A stretch of 64,000 nt of DNA from CAZPWF01 sp964610775 (GTDB taxonomy: Bacteria; Patescibacteriota; Saccharimonadia; Saccharimonadales; JACQNP01): positions 1 through 64,000 of the forward strand of contig CAZSZC010000003.1 in assembly GCA_964610775.1 (NCBI GenBank), given 5' to 3'. The position numbers were made by a program, and so were the translations under genes. How positions within the stretch are numbered: position 1 is the first letter of the stretch; each line of letters begins with the position of its first letter. Shown one piece after another: positions 50,776 to 59,057 of this stretch. A model generated the notes under the pieces. It searched no databases and had not been told where the DNA came from. It saw only the letters and a list, made by a program, of their open reading frames with translations.

Positions 50776-52083
50776 CTAAGCAATAATCTCTTCAATGCTT
50801 TGTAGTGTTTGTTCTCGAGTAAAGAAATCTCCGGGTATACCGTTGTGCTTCTCCATAACATTCATGTTTTGTGTAAAGTTAGCTATCAGTTTTTTGGCCT
50901 TGGCATAATCGGCACGATCCGAAGCCGAAAGCTCATTTTCACCAATAATGGCAATAATTCCCTTTAATGATTCATATTTTTGTAGTAATGCTAGTACCTG
51001 AACACTTAACACGTAGTGTCTATCTCCAACGATATCTGGGGTTAGTAGTGACGAGCTGGTCTTATTTAAGTCAACGGCTGGCCGGACGCCCTGTTCGGCA
51101 ACCTTACGAGACAGAACGATAATAGAATCGAGTTCGTGCTGAATTAATTGCACAGCCGGGTCAGAAAGGTCGTCTGCTGGCACATAAATAGTCTGAACAG
51201 ATGTAATGGAGCCCTTTTCGTTGGAACTTAGCCTGTCCTGCAAAACTTTAATGTCTGAGAAAATGGTCGGCTCATAACCACCTTCGTTAGGCACCTGATC
51301 GAGAATTGTTGCAAGTTCATTACGAGCCTGAATAAAACGATAGATATTATCTGCAAAAAACAGAATATCTTTGCCTTGTTCATCACGGAAATATTCAGCA
51401 AGAGCAACCGCCGACACAGCTATCAGTGAACGTTGAACAGGATTTTCATTCATCTGTCCAAAGAACATGCATGTATTCTTAAGAAGATCGTTTTCGCGAA
51501 GCGTATCCCAAAGTTCATGCCCTTCCCTAATACGCTCACCAACACCAGCAAAAAATGATAGACCACTGCCACTCTTGGCAATGTTGTTAATGAGCTCCAT
51601 TGTTAGAACCGTCTTACCGACACCTGCACCACCGATAATGCCAATTTTTCGCCCTTTTACAAAAGGCGTGAAAAAGTCGATAACTTTGATACCGGTCTCA
51701 AGAATTTCTGGCTTACTGATTTTGAAGTCAGTTGAGCGAGGTGGAAGCTTCATAATATCTTTGTATTTAATATTATCTCCAGAAATATTAGGTTGACCAT
51801 CCAAAGAGTCGCCGAGAGCGTCAAGAATACGGCCGATCGTTTCGTTGCCGGTAGGGATCTCAATACCCCTACCTGACCTAAGAACGCTCATGCCCTTTTG
51901 GATGCGACGATCCGAGCGAACATTTAAACACATGGCGACCCCACCTGGCTCGAGGTGATCTACGAGCAGTTTTGTTTCGTGGCCATTGTCTACAATAATC
52001 AATTCACCAACTCTGGGTGAATCCTCATCAAACTGAGCACGAACAACTAGATCTTTGATTGATATCACAACGCCATTTGTCAT
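50776..52083 (-). CDS. atpD: F1-type ATPase beta subunit
   Basis: This 435-residue catalytic subunit has Walker A GGAGVGKT (residues 151-158), the catalytic Glu183 in GVGERIREGHEL, Walker B DILFFADNIYRFIQA, and VPNEGGYEPTIFSDI. It is somewhat shorter than the usual ~465 residues, and the C-terminal DELSEED-like region is diverged (GENELSASDRADYAKAKKL). The active site is intact, so it should bind and hydrolyse ATP. It overlaps the gamma gene by 4 bp. Confidence 0.93.
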   Translation of the reverse strand: MTNGVVISIKDLVVRAQFDEDSPRVGELIIVDNGHETKLLVDHLEPGGVAMCLNVRSDRRIQKGMSVLRSGRGIEIPTGNETIGRILDALGDSLDGQPNISGDNIKYKDIMKLPPRSTDFKISKPEILETGIKVIDFFTPFVKGRKIGIIGGAGVGKTVLTMELINNIAKSGSGLSFFAGVGERIREGHELWDTLRENDLLKNTCMFFGQMNENPVQRSLIAVSAVALAEYFRDEQGKDILFFADNIYRFIQARNELATILDQVPNEGGYEPTIFSDIKVLQDRLSSNEKGSITSVQTIYVPADDLSDPAVQLIQHELDSIIVLSRKVAEQGVRPAVDLNKTSSSLLTPDIVGDRHYVLSVQVLALLQKYESLKGIIAIIGENELSASDRADYAKAKKLIANFTQNMNVMEKHNGIPGDFFTREQTLQSIEEIIA

Positions 52084-52937
52084 GCCGCCACCTTTGATTT
52101 TCTGATACCGTTAATAATCTCTTTGAGACGCTCATCCTTAATACCACGCCTAGCACGGTTATAGGCTAAACGAAGTTCTTGCTTCGCCTCATCGGCACGC
52201 TCATGCGAGGCCGACATAGCACGAAAACGTGAAGCATATTGAGCCAGCTTGGAATTGAGTATAAGTTGACTGATAGCAATCTGCATCATGGACCGCTCTA
52301 GATGATCTACTACATCGTAGGTACTTGGCTCGAAAATGTAATTAAATTCACTGATTATTTCTTCGGTTTCGGTTGTTTGTTTGCTTTGTTCCTTAACAGC
52401 CGCAGACAATTCTATGCGTTTTACGTCTTGAACCATCAGTGATATGTATTCTTGATAATAGACCATTGTTGATTTGTATCTTTGAACTTCACGAATAATT
52501 GGTGTGACGTTAATGTTTTGGTCCTTGCTAGGCAGCTTAAAGTATTTTTTATATGAAATTCCACGCTGAGCCAACTGGATGGCGCCGTGGTGCCCAATAA
52601 CAATTATTTCATTCTTATCTTTATCATAAGTCTGAAGCATAAGCTGAATAAGCTTTTGGTCGATATCACCACTAAAGCCGCCCTCAGCAGTTATAATAAT
52701 GTATAGCTCCTTAGGTATCACCTCTTCGTCTGATTGGCTTCGACCAAATCGGAACATACCATCAACTCGAAGCTGGGAATATATGTGCCACAAGTCATCA
52801 AAGAATTTCGTAGCCTGAAGTACCTGATTCTTAATTTGGGCTATACGCATACTTGCAATACCCTCGAACACACTCGTCAGCTCAACAAGAGTCCCCATTG
52901 CCATTTCTTCGCGCTCTAATTCATTTGGTCGCTTCAT
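52080..52937 (-). CDS. atpG: F1-type ATPase gamma-like subunit
   Basis: This 285-residue protein has the two long helices of gamma at the ends: N-terminal FEGIASMRIAQIKNQVLQAT and C-terminal SRFRAMSASHERADEAKQEL, then LAYNRARRGIKDERLKEI, close to the usual YNRxRQAxITxE. The middle Rossmann-like part is diverged, with TAEGGFSGDIDQKL replacing the typical DRGLCGGLN. It overlaps atpA by 4 bp and atpD by 4 bp. It should be the central shaft. Confidence 0.88.
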   Translation of the reverse strand: MKRPNELEREEMAMGTLVELTSVFEGIASMRIAQIKNQVLQATKFFDDLWHIYSQLRVDGMFRFGRSQSDEEVIPKELYIIITAEGGFSGDIDQKLIQLMLQTYDKDKNEIIVIGHHGAIQLAQRGISYKKYFKLPSKDQNINVTPIIREVQRYKSTMVYYQEYISLMVQDVKRIELSAAVKEQSKQTTETEEIISEFNYIFEPSTYDVVDHLERSMMQIAISQLILNSKLAQYASRFRAMSASHERADEAKQELRLAYNRARRGIKDERLKEIINGIRKSKVAA

Positions 52938-54367
52938 TTTTTAAGCTCCACTTTTGCTACTGCCTTCAACTCATCTCGAATTTTATCAAATTGCTCGTCG
53001 GTCTCGACTTTAGCTGCGAATTCGTTAACCTTCAGTTTTAGAGCGTTTATATCAAGAACAGCACCATCCTCAAGATTAAGAATAATATCCATCATCAATT
53101 GTTGGCTAATAAACGAATAGGTGTCAGACGGTGATTGAGTTAGCATCTCAAAGATTCGCTTTCCTGTTTCTAGCGCGCGTTTTGACTCCAACGCTAACTC
53201 TGAACCAAAATGTGAAAACTCTTCTGCTTGACGATAGTCGGCCAAAGTCTTGAGTGTTTGTGCCGCTAAACCCTTTTGTCGTTTATTATGACCAACACCA
53301 CCAACACGCGTCACAGATAGACCCATGTTGATTGCTGGCCGTATACCATTACGGAAAATATCCATATCCAAAATCCACTGTCCGTCAGTGATTGACATAA
53401 TGTTAGTTGGTAGATAAGCCGTTATATCACCACCAGCGGCATTGACAACAGGAATACTGGTCAAATGAGCACCGTTTTTATCAAGACGACCTGCACGCTC
53501 AAGCAAGCTTGAATGAGCAAAGAACATATCACCAGGATATGAATCACGTCCCGGGCTAACACCCGACATCAGAGCAACCTCTCGATAAGCATGGGCATGA
53601 CTAGTTAGATCGTCATAGATAATAATTGTATCTTGCCCAAGAACCTGCCAGAGGTACTCTGCCATAGCACAACCAACATATGGAGCGATGTAGCTCATAA
53701 TAAGCGATTCGAACATAGTTGAAACAACAACGATTGCTTTCTCTAAACTCCCCGTTTCCTGGAGGCGGGTGAGGAGTGTATCAACATCACTACGCCTCTT
53801 AGCAATAAGTACATAAACAACAACCTGATCAGTATTTTTTTGGTTAATAGTTAGCTGAGTTACTAGTGTACTTTTACCTGACTTGCTGTCGCCTAGTAGA
53901 GCCATTCTCTGTCCGCGAACGATAGGGAATAATGCATCGATTGCCGATACTCCACTTTCTAGCTGTGTATCAAGTAACTTTCGTTCATATAGGGGTGGCG
54001 CGGTATTAAAAACGGGCCAAACAGCATCAGCAGCCACGGGCCCTTTGCCATCCAGCGGCTCACCAGTTACGGAAATTACCCTACCTATAAAATCTTTTCC
54101 AACCTTACTAACTAACTCCTGGTGCTGCAAAACTGCCACCATACCAATTTGTAGCTTTTCCGAACCTAGGTGAAGGATAATAACATGGTCTGGTGCTATT
54201 TGGTGAACAAAACCTTTGCTACCATCTTCAAACATAACCAGAGCATGGATATTGCATGGCTGTAAACCATGAATTCTAACCAAGAAGGCATCAACAGCAA
54301 TAACTTCACCTACTGGGTTGCCAGCCGCTACTAGCTTATCAAAATGCTGATTACCGCTATTACTCAT
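52934..54367 (-). CDS. atpA: F1-type ATPase alpha subunit
   Basis: This 477-residue protein has the N-terminal beta barrel, a P-loop GDSKSGKS (residues 159-166, unlike the common GDRQTGKT), IIIYDDLTSHAHAYREVALM, PGRDSYPGDMFFAHSSLLER, and MGLSVTRVGGVGHNKRQKGL, which carries the arginine finger. The C-terminal helical domain is present and the length is slightly short of the typical ~505. It is clearly alpha but diverged in the P-loop and the neighbouring VLIAKRRSDVDTLLTRLQ. Confidence 0.92.
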   Translation of the reverse strand: MSNSGNQHFDKLVAAGNPVGEVIAVDAFLVRIHGLQPCNIHALVMFEDGSKGFVHQIAPDHVIILHLGSEKLQIGMVAVLQHQELVSKVGKDFIGRVISVTGEPLDGKGPVAADAVWPVFNTAPPLYERKLLDTQLESGVSAIDALFPIVRGQRMALLGDSKSGKSTLVTQLTINQKNTDQVVVYVLIAKRRSDVDTLLTRLQETGSLEKAIVVVSTMFESLIMSYIAPYVGCAMAEYLWQVLGQDTIIIYDDLTSHAHAYREVALMSGVSPGRDSYPGDMFFAHSSLLERAGRLDKNGAHLTSIPVVNAAGGDITAYLPTNIMSITDGQWILDMDIFRNGIRPAINMGLSVTRVGGVGHNKRQKGLAAQTLKTLADYRQAEEFSHFGSELALESKRALETGKRIFEMLTQSPSDTYSFISQQLMMDIILNLEDGAVLDINALKLKVNEFAAKVETDEQFDKIRDELKAVAKVELKK

Positions 54368-54873
54368 TTTGCTAAACTTTCTTGGGTAGCACCATGTATT
54401 TTGGCCATTAATAGATCGTGCTTATTGGCAAAATCTTGTCGCAAACTTAAATCAAAAAACTTATTAGTGGTACGAACGACACATCCAGCACCAATGTTTG
54501 GCTGCAAACCCACCTTTAGTAGTACAAGGGGATGAATATTTTCCCTTAGCCAAGTGATAAGTTTCTGCGTAAATAGAGGTGCCGGATCGGCACTAAAACT
54601 AATGTGTATGATAGGTGCTTTGGCTCTTAATGTAATTAAGAAGTTCATCAGGCGCGTTCGTTCTGCTACATTAACCACGTTCAGTTTATTCATCTGAATC
54701 ATTTCATCAAGAAGTTTACTAGTTCTGGGCATCTGGACCTGGGTGCCAGGCTTACGCACTGCTGACTGCTCTAAAAATTCATCAAGCGCCTCAATCTCCC
54801 TAAGTAGCCGGCCAACATCAACCTGACTAACTACGCCTGTCGGTAACCGAAAGAAGTTATTATCCTGCTCCAT
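54364..54873 (-). CDS. atpH: F1-type ATPase delta-like subunit
   Basis: This 169-residue protein has C-terminal similarity to delta: LLKVGLQPNIGAGCVVRTTN and FFDLSLRQDFANKHDLLMAK match the usual DPSLIGGVVIRIGDKVID pattern in position and spacing. The N-terminal part is predicted helical but not recognisable by sequence. It overlaps alpha by 4 bp and the b-like gene by 14 bp. Assignment leans on position in the operon. Confidence 0.75.
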   Translation of the reverse strand: MEQDNNFFRLPTGVVSQVDVGRLLREIEALDEFLEQSAVRKPGTQVQMPRTSKLLDEMIQMNKLNVVNVAERTRLMNFLITLRAKAPIIHISFSADPAPLFTQKLITWLRENIHPLVLLKVGLQPNIGAGCVVRTTNKFFDLSLRQDFANKHDLLMAKIHGATQESLAK

Positions 54874-55480
54874 CAGTAATGTCTCTGATTATTGCTTCTT
54901 TGTTTGTTTCCATATCTGTCAGAATATATTCGAGTTGGTCATTCAGGTCGATCTGGTCACCGATTGCTGCTAGCACATAGTGATTAATAATGTCAGCCAT
55001 ATTTTCTTCAAAACGCTTTACAAGTCTAATTTTTTCATTAGCTAATTCCTGTGAAAGCTGCTGACTCATCATCTTGCGCTGCTCTTCTATAGCCTGCTGA
55101 GTTTTCGTAATCGAATCAATTGCTAACTGCTTAGCATCGGTAATCGATTCCTCGTATTTGGAAAACTCCTCTTGGAGCTTACGGGTAATCTCGGTTTTCA
55201 TATACTCGTTAAGCTGAGAAGTAGTTAGGCGTAGATCCTGCTGAAGGAACATGGCATTTTCGCCAATTATTTTTTCAAAGTGTAAACGGCCTCGGTTGCG
55301 AAGCTCCTCTCGAAATTCATCATTGAAAATATGTTCGACATCCTGCTCGGCAAGTTCAGTATATGCATCCGCTCCCCCTTTATGACCATTACCACCATCA
55401 AGTCGTAGTGCTAACCAAATAAAGGCCCCTGCTGTTGCCAGGAGACTTATTACGATCAATGCTAATGCCCACAATTCCAC
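54860..55480 (-). CDS. atpF: F-type ATPase b-like stalk subunit
   Basis: This 206-residue protein has one N-terminal membrane helix (WALALIVISLLATAGAFIWLAL) and a long charged helix (residues ~40-175) with heptad-like spacing, the layout of the peripheral stalk b subunit. It is longer than E. coli b (156). There are no motifs beyond this layout, so the call rests on topology and operon position between the c-like gene and delta. Confidence 0.75.
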   Translation of the reverse strand: MELWALALIVISLLATAGAFIWLALRLDGGNGHKGGADAYTELAEQDVEHIFNDEFREELRNRGRLHFEKIIGENAMFLQQDLRLTTSQLNEYMKTEITRKLQEEFSKYEESITDAKQLAIDSITKTQQAIEEQRKMMSQQLSQELANEKIRLVKRFEENMADIINHYVLAAIGDQIDLNDQLEYILTDMETNKEAIIRDITDGAG

Positions 55481-55508
55481 TACTTAGCGCCCACCTTTAA
55501 ATAAACTG

Positions 55509-56357
55509 TTAAAGCTTTAGTAGTAAATATACCCCAAAAACGCCTGTTATGAAAATAATTAATCCTGTTAAGATCACTTGAAACATACCACGAATGATAG
55601 TTTTTTTGCTTAAGGGGTTTCGTCCAATTGAAATAAGCCCGTTACGTACGCCCGCATAAAGTAGACTTCCGGCTGCAATTGTCGATACTACAAACACAAA
55701 CACACTCAAGTAAATTCTGGTTGCATTAACCGGCTTACCGGCGACAGCTTCGCTAGCTTTACGTAAAAATTCTGGCACATTTGGTGTTTCACCCTTTAGT
55801 AATGGGTTACGAGATACACTTATGTCTGCGTTAATACGACCAAAATTTACTTTCTTTGTCACCCCGGCACTATCTTTAATTTCGGTTGAACCAATTACAC
55901 CACTCTTGCCATCGAAGCCCGCCAAAGCTCTACCGGCAACCATGAGTTCTTTATTTGTTGCTTTCATACCAACACCCTGAACAGCCGAGACGGTTAGATA
56001 ATCACCCGGACTAATTGGGCCATTTTGATCACTTACTAAGACATCGTATTTACCAGCCGTGGCAACAAAGACCTTTCGACCTTCATTAGATAAAGTGACT
56101 GGCGCATCGTTAGCGTCAACCACTACCCCGTGCATCTGCTCAATGGTTTCAGCCGAGACTAACTCAACCTTATTCGTATCAGCCTTAACAAGCTGGACCA
56201 ACATGCCTTTTTGCATTGGCGTATCAGAAGCATAGCCTTGTGTTACGGCTTGAGCAAATATTGGGCCTGAGAAACTTAGTAAAATTAAAAAAGCCAACGC
56301 TGCTAGCGCGAATATACGATGCCAGGAAAATATTTGTTTAATTTTTGTCTTTGACAT
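55509..56357 (-). CDS. Exported protein with c-subunit-like membrane hairpin, first gene of the ATPase operon
   Basis: This 282-residue protein has a signal peptide (FALAALAFLILLSFSGPIFA) and an extracytoplasmic beta domain whose NGPISPGDYLTVSAVQGVGM resembles intramolecular-chaperone/tail-fibre modules in CPR surface proteins. A C-terminal hairpin of two membrane helices (about 215-235 and 257-280) follows, joined by a polar loop GLISIGRNPLSKK. The loop matches the RNP/RQP loop of F-type c subunits, and downstream spacing to GVFGVYLLLKL aligns without gaps. The ion-binding Glu/Asp expected 18 residues after the Pro is Leu266. It occupies the place of atpB/atpE, 28 nt before the b-like gene. 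The c-like reading is inference. Confidence 0.55.
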   Translation of the reverse strand: MSKTKIKQIFSWHRIFALAALAFLILLSFSGPIFAQAVTQGYASDTPMQKGMLVQLVKADTNKVELVSAETIEQMHGVVVDANDAPVTLSNEGRKVFVATAGKYDVLVSDQNGPISPGDYLTVSAVQGVGMKATNKELMVAGRALAGFDGKSGVIGSTEIKDSAGVTKKVNFGRINADISVSRNPLLKGETPNVPEFLRKASEAVAGKPVNATRIYLSVFVFVVSTIAAGSLLYAGVRNGLISIGRNPLSKKTIIRGMFQVILTGLIIFITGVFGVYLLLKL

Positions 56358-56395
56358 GGTCGTTACACCAAGTGCAGTATATCGCTCATGCTAAT

Positions 56396-57550
56396 CTAAG
56401 TCAAAACCTTGCATGCCGACACCAACTGAGTAATTGCGTAGTCTATTACGTCTTTAGTTGTACTTCTCCCCATGCTAAATCTCAGACTTGCTCTAGCGTC
56501 TTGATCTGAGAGTCCAATAGCTTTTAGTACATGAGATGGTTCATCATGGCTGGCGCTACAAGCAGACCCAACAGCCACTTGAATTCCTTTCTCGTCTAGT
56601 ATCATCATAAGCCTTTCATTATCCTTGCCTGGTATAGTTATATGGACGTTATTAGGAAGTCGTCTCTGTCTATGACCATTTATATTAGCTGATGGAAGTT
56701 TCTCACCTAGCGAATTAATAAAATATTCTTGCAGATCTTTTAAGCGATTACGTTCCTCGTTGTGTTTTGACTGAGCTATTGTGACTGCTTGGCAAAAGCC
56801 AACAATACCTGCAACATTTTCAGTACCATTGCGTAGCCCCAGTTCTTGGCCGCCACCTAGAACAATTGGCTTAATAACCACCCCCGATCGGACGAATAGC
56901 ATGCCAGTTTGCTTTGGTCCGTACAATTTACCCCCATTAATAGTCATCATGTCCACACCCATGGTTTTAGGCTGCAACCTCAGATAATTACCTGCCTGAC
57001 TAGCATCAGTATGTAAGTAAATTGGCAAGCTATTGCCCGAAGCTACTCTATGATTACGCACTTTTTTAATCAATTCAGAAACTTCTTTTATGGGCTGGAT
57101 AGTACCTATTTCATTATTTGCGGTCATAACACTTACTAGTACAGTTTTTTCGGTTATAGACTCCTTGACTGAATCCAAATCCAAAATACCACTATAGTCA
57201 ACCTTGGCTTCATTGTAGCTATATTGCTGTGCAGGTTTACGTACTGAATCGTGTTCAATGGCACTAAGTACGACGCGCCCCTCTGGAAATTGTTTCAAAA
57301 TACCCTGGACGGCAAGATTGTTAGACTCTGTGCCACCAGCTGTAAAGATTACTTCACTCGACCTTATGCCAAGCACATCGGCAAGTTGTCTTCGCGAAGT
57401 ATCGATATTCTGAGCAACCTCTTTGGCGGCTAGGTATTGAGCTGATGGATTATAAAACTTGTCTGTAAGATATGGTTTCATAGCCTCAATCACAGCCCGA
57501 TCTATAGGCGTTGCAGCTGCATAATCAAAATAATAGACATGGGATGACAT
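56396..57550 (-). CDS. Cysteine desulfurase (IscS/NifS family)
   Basis: This 384-residue PLP enzyme takes sulfur from cysteine. Visible are VIFTAGGTESNNLAVQGIL (PLP phosphate), the stacking His region SAIEHDSV, LHTDASQAGNYL, the Schiff-base lysine region MTINGGKLYGPKQTGMLF, and the persulfide cysteine in VAVGSACSASHDEPSHVL. No iscU or sufU scaffold is adjacent, so sulfur transfer to tRNA through MnmA (40849) is a likely use. TAAGAT lies exactly 6 nt before the ATG. Confidence 0.94.
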   Translation of the reverse strand: MSSHVYYFDYAAATPIDRAVIEAMKPYLTDKFYNPSAQYLAAKEVAQNIDTSRRQLADVLGIRSSEVIFTAGGTESNNLAVQGILKQFPEGRVVLSAIEHDSVRKPAQQYSYNEAKVDYSGILDLDSVKESITEKTVLVSVMTANNEIGTIQPIKEVSELIKKVRNHRVASGNSLPIYLHTDASQAGNYLRLQPKTMGVDMMTINGGKLYGPKQTGMLFVRSGVVIKPIVLGGGQELGLRNGTENVAGIVGFCQAVTIAQSKHNEERNRLKDLQEYFINSLGEKLPSANINGHRQRRLPNNVHITIPGKDNERLMMILDEKGIQVAVGSACSASHDEPSHVLKAIGLSDQDARASLRFSMGRSTTKDVIDYAITQLVSACKVLT

Positions 57551-57556
57551 ATGGAT

Positions 57557-57562
57557 ATCTTA
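57557..57562 (-). promoter_or_regulatory. -10 box, leaderless start of the cysteine desulfurase
   Basis: TAAGAT ends 6 nt before the ATG at 57550. Confidence 0.5.
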
Positions 57563-57580
57563 ACCCAGACTTGTTACTTC

Positions 57581-57949
57581 TTACAGTACGCTAGCGTAAA
57601 GTTCAGTGTTAACTTTTCGCTGATATATTTTTACAGCGTCAATAAGACGATATTTTTCAGTACTAGAAATTGGGCTATATTGACCGTTAAAAACTTTAAA
57701 TATTCCATCTGGCCGCACATCGTATCTTGTCGTTAGACTTTGGCGTTTACCTGAAGAGTCAATCCATTCCTCATGCCACACCCAAGAGTGTTCATCAAGA
57801 CAAAAAAACTCACGTCGATGGCCCTTTGGTACGGGTCCGAAAAGCTGCCCACCAATACGTGCTTCATGACGCATTAAATTTCTATACAACTCAGCTCGAC
57901 GTTGAGCCTCGCGCTGTTTGGAGATATTTTTAGCTATTTTCTTTATCAT
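57581..57949 (-). CDS. Hypothetical protein
   Basis: This 122-residue basic protein has a helical N-terminus (KKIAKNISKQREAQRRAELY) and a C-terminal part rich in aromatic residues (EHSWVWHEEWIDSSGKRQ, TTRYDVRPDGIFKVFNGQY). It is the last gene of the metG-tatD operon, 8 nt after the preceding gene. It has no signal peptide or membrane helix. I do not recognise a family. Confidence 0.6.
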   Translation of the reverse strand: MIKKIAKNISKQREAQRRAELYRNLMRHEARIGGQLFGPVPKGHRREFFCLDEHSWVWHEEWIDSSGKRQSLTTRYDVRPDGIFKVFNGQYSPISSTEKYRLIDAVKIYQRKVNTELYASVL

Positions 57950-57957
57950 GACATTCC

Positions 57958-58272
57958 TTAAGCAGCTAAGTCTTGACTATCTTTTAGGTATGCTTCTTCG
58001 ACTGCGCGCCTGTATTCGTTTAATCCATCCGTTTCTTGAGTTGGCTCGGTGTTATTTTTGGTAGTAATTGGATTCCGGACGGTAGTATCTATATTTACAT
58101 ACGAATCAAGTATGCGGTCAATCTGTGGAATTGTACGTGGTTCTGGCTGCGCTACTTGTCGATCATCGTGCGAAATAACACGATAAGCCGACTCATTCAT
58201 TGCCGCTGATCGTTCCCTTAATACACTCTCGCCTGCTTCGTAGTGTCGTAATTTTTCCCAACCGTCTGTCAT
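57958..58272 (-). CDS. Hypothetical protein
   Basis: This 104-residue soluble, acidic protein has no recognised domain. A central segment TIPQIDRILDSYVNIDTTV may form a short helix; the rest looks disordered, with a final helix YRRAVEEAYLKD. It lies 11 nt after tatD and 8 nt before the next hypothetical gene, so all are probably on one transcript with metG. Confidence 0.55.
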   Translation of the reverse strand: MTDGWEKLRHYEAGESVLRERSAAMNESAYRVISHDDRQVAQPEPRTIPQIDRILDSYVNIDTTVRNPITTKNNTEPTQETDGLNEYRRAVEEAYLKDSQDLAA

Positions 58273-58283
58273 ATTGCTATGTA

Positions 58284-59054
58284 TTACCTCAGATTAAATA
58301 ATTTGACCGCGTTTGTAGTCGTGGCGTCAGCAAATTCCTCAAGTGTTTCTCCCCTGAGGCTTGCTAAAAACTCCGCTGTTAGACGTACAAACTTAGGCTG
58401 ACAGATTGTACCACGAAAAGGCTTTGGGGTCAAGAAGGGGGCATCGGTTTCAACAACTATTCTATCTAGAGGGGCTGCTTTTACAGCCTCGAGTTGTGTC
58501 TGCTCCTTCGTAAAAGTCATTATGCCATTTAGACCTACATACAAGCCCCTAGACAAGCCATCTTCAAGTTCTTTGGAAGATGCAGTAAAGCTGTGTATAA
58601 CTCCAGTAATACTTTTAAAATTGTCTAGAATAGGCCAAAAATCTTTAAATGCATCACGGACATGAAAAATAACTGGCAAATTGTTTTTTTGAGCCAGATC
58701 CAATTGAAATTCTAATATGTCGATCTGGTGCCTTTTAGGCGAATGATTATAGTAATAGTCTAGCCCTGTTTCGCCAATCGCCACTACTTTAGGCTTGCCG
58801 ACTAATCTAGCAAATCGCTCTAAAGTTTCTGGGTTATCCGCATAGACTGCCCCTTCATGTGGGTGTAGACCAATACTAGCCCAACAATTTTCCCGAGAGG
58901 CGACAAATTCTACGCCTTCTTCGCTGTCTTCAAGAGTACAACCCACACAAATCATCCTAGTAACACCGTCGGCTACAGCCGCAGCAATTACTTCTTCGGG
59001 ATCAAGCTTATAATCTTCGAAGTGAATATGACAATGTGTATCAACTAACTGCAT
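58284..59054 (-). CDS. tatD: TatD family metal-dependent hydrolase
   Basis: This 256-residue TIM-barrel hydrolase has the metal ligands DTHCHIHF (residues 4-11), the Glu in AIGETGLDYYYNHSPKR, the His in IFHVRDAF and VIHSFTAS, and the Asp in VETDAPFLTPKPFRG. TatD proteins are 3'-5' exonucleases or deacylase-type hydrolases. It lies 3 nt after metG, a pairing common in bacteria. Confidence 0.94.
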   Translation of the reverse strand: MQLVDTHCHIHFEDYKLDPEEVIAAAVADGVTRMICVGCTLEDSEEGVEFVASRENCWASIGLHPHEGAVYADNPETLERFARLVGKPKVVAIGETGLDYYYNHSPKRHQIDILEFQLDLAQKNNLPVIFHVRDAFKDFWPILDNFKSITGVIHSFTASSKELEDGLSRGLYVGLNGIMTFTKEQTQLEAVKAAPLDRIVVETDAPFLTPKPFRGTICQPKFVRLTAEFLASLRGETLEEFADATTTNAVKLFNLR

Positions 59055-59057
59055 GGT

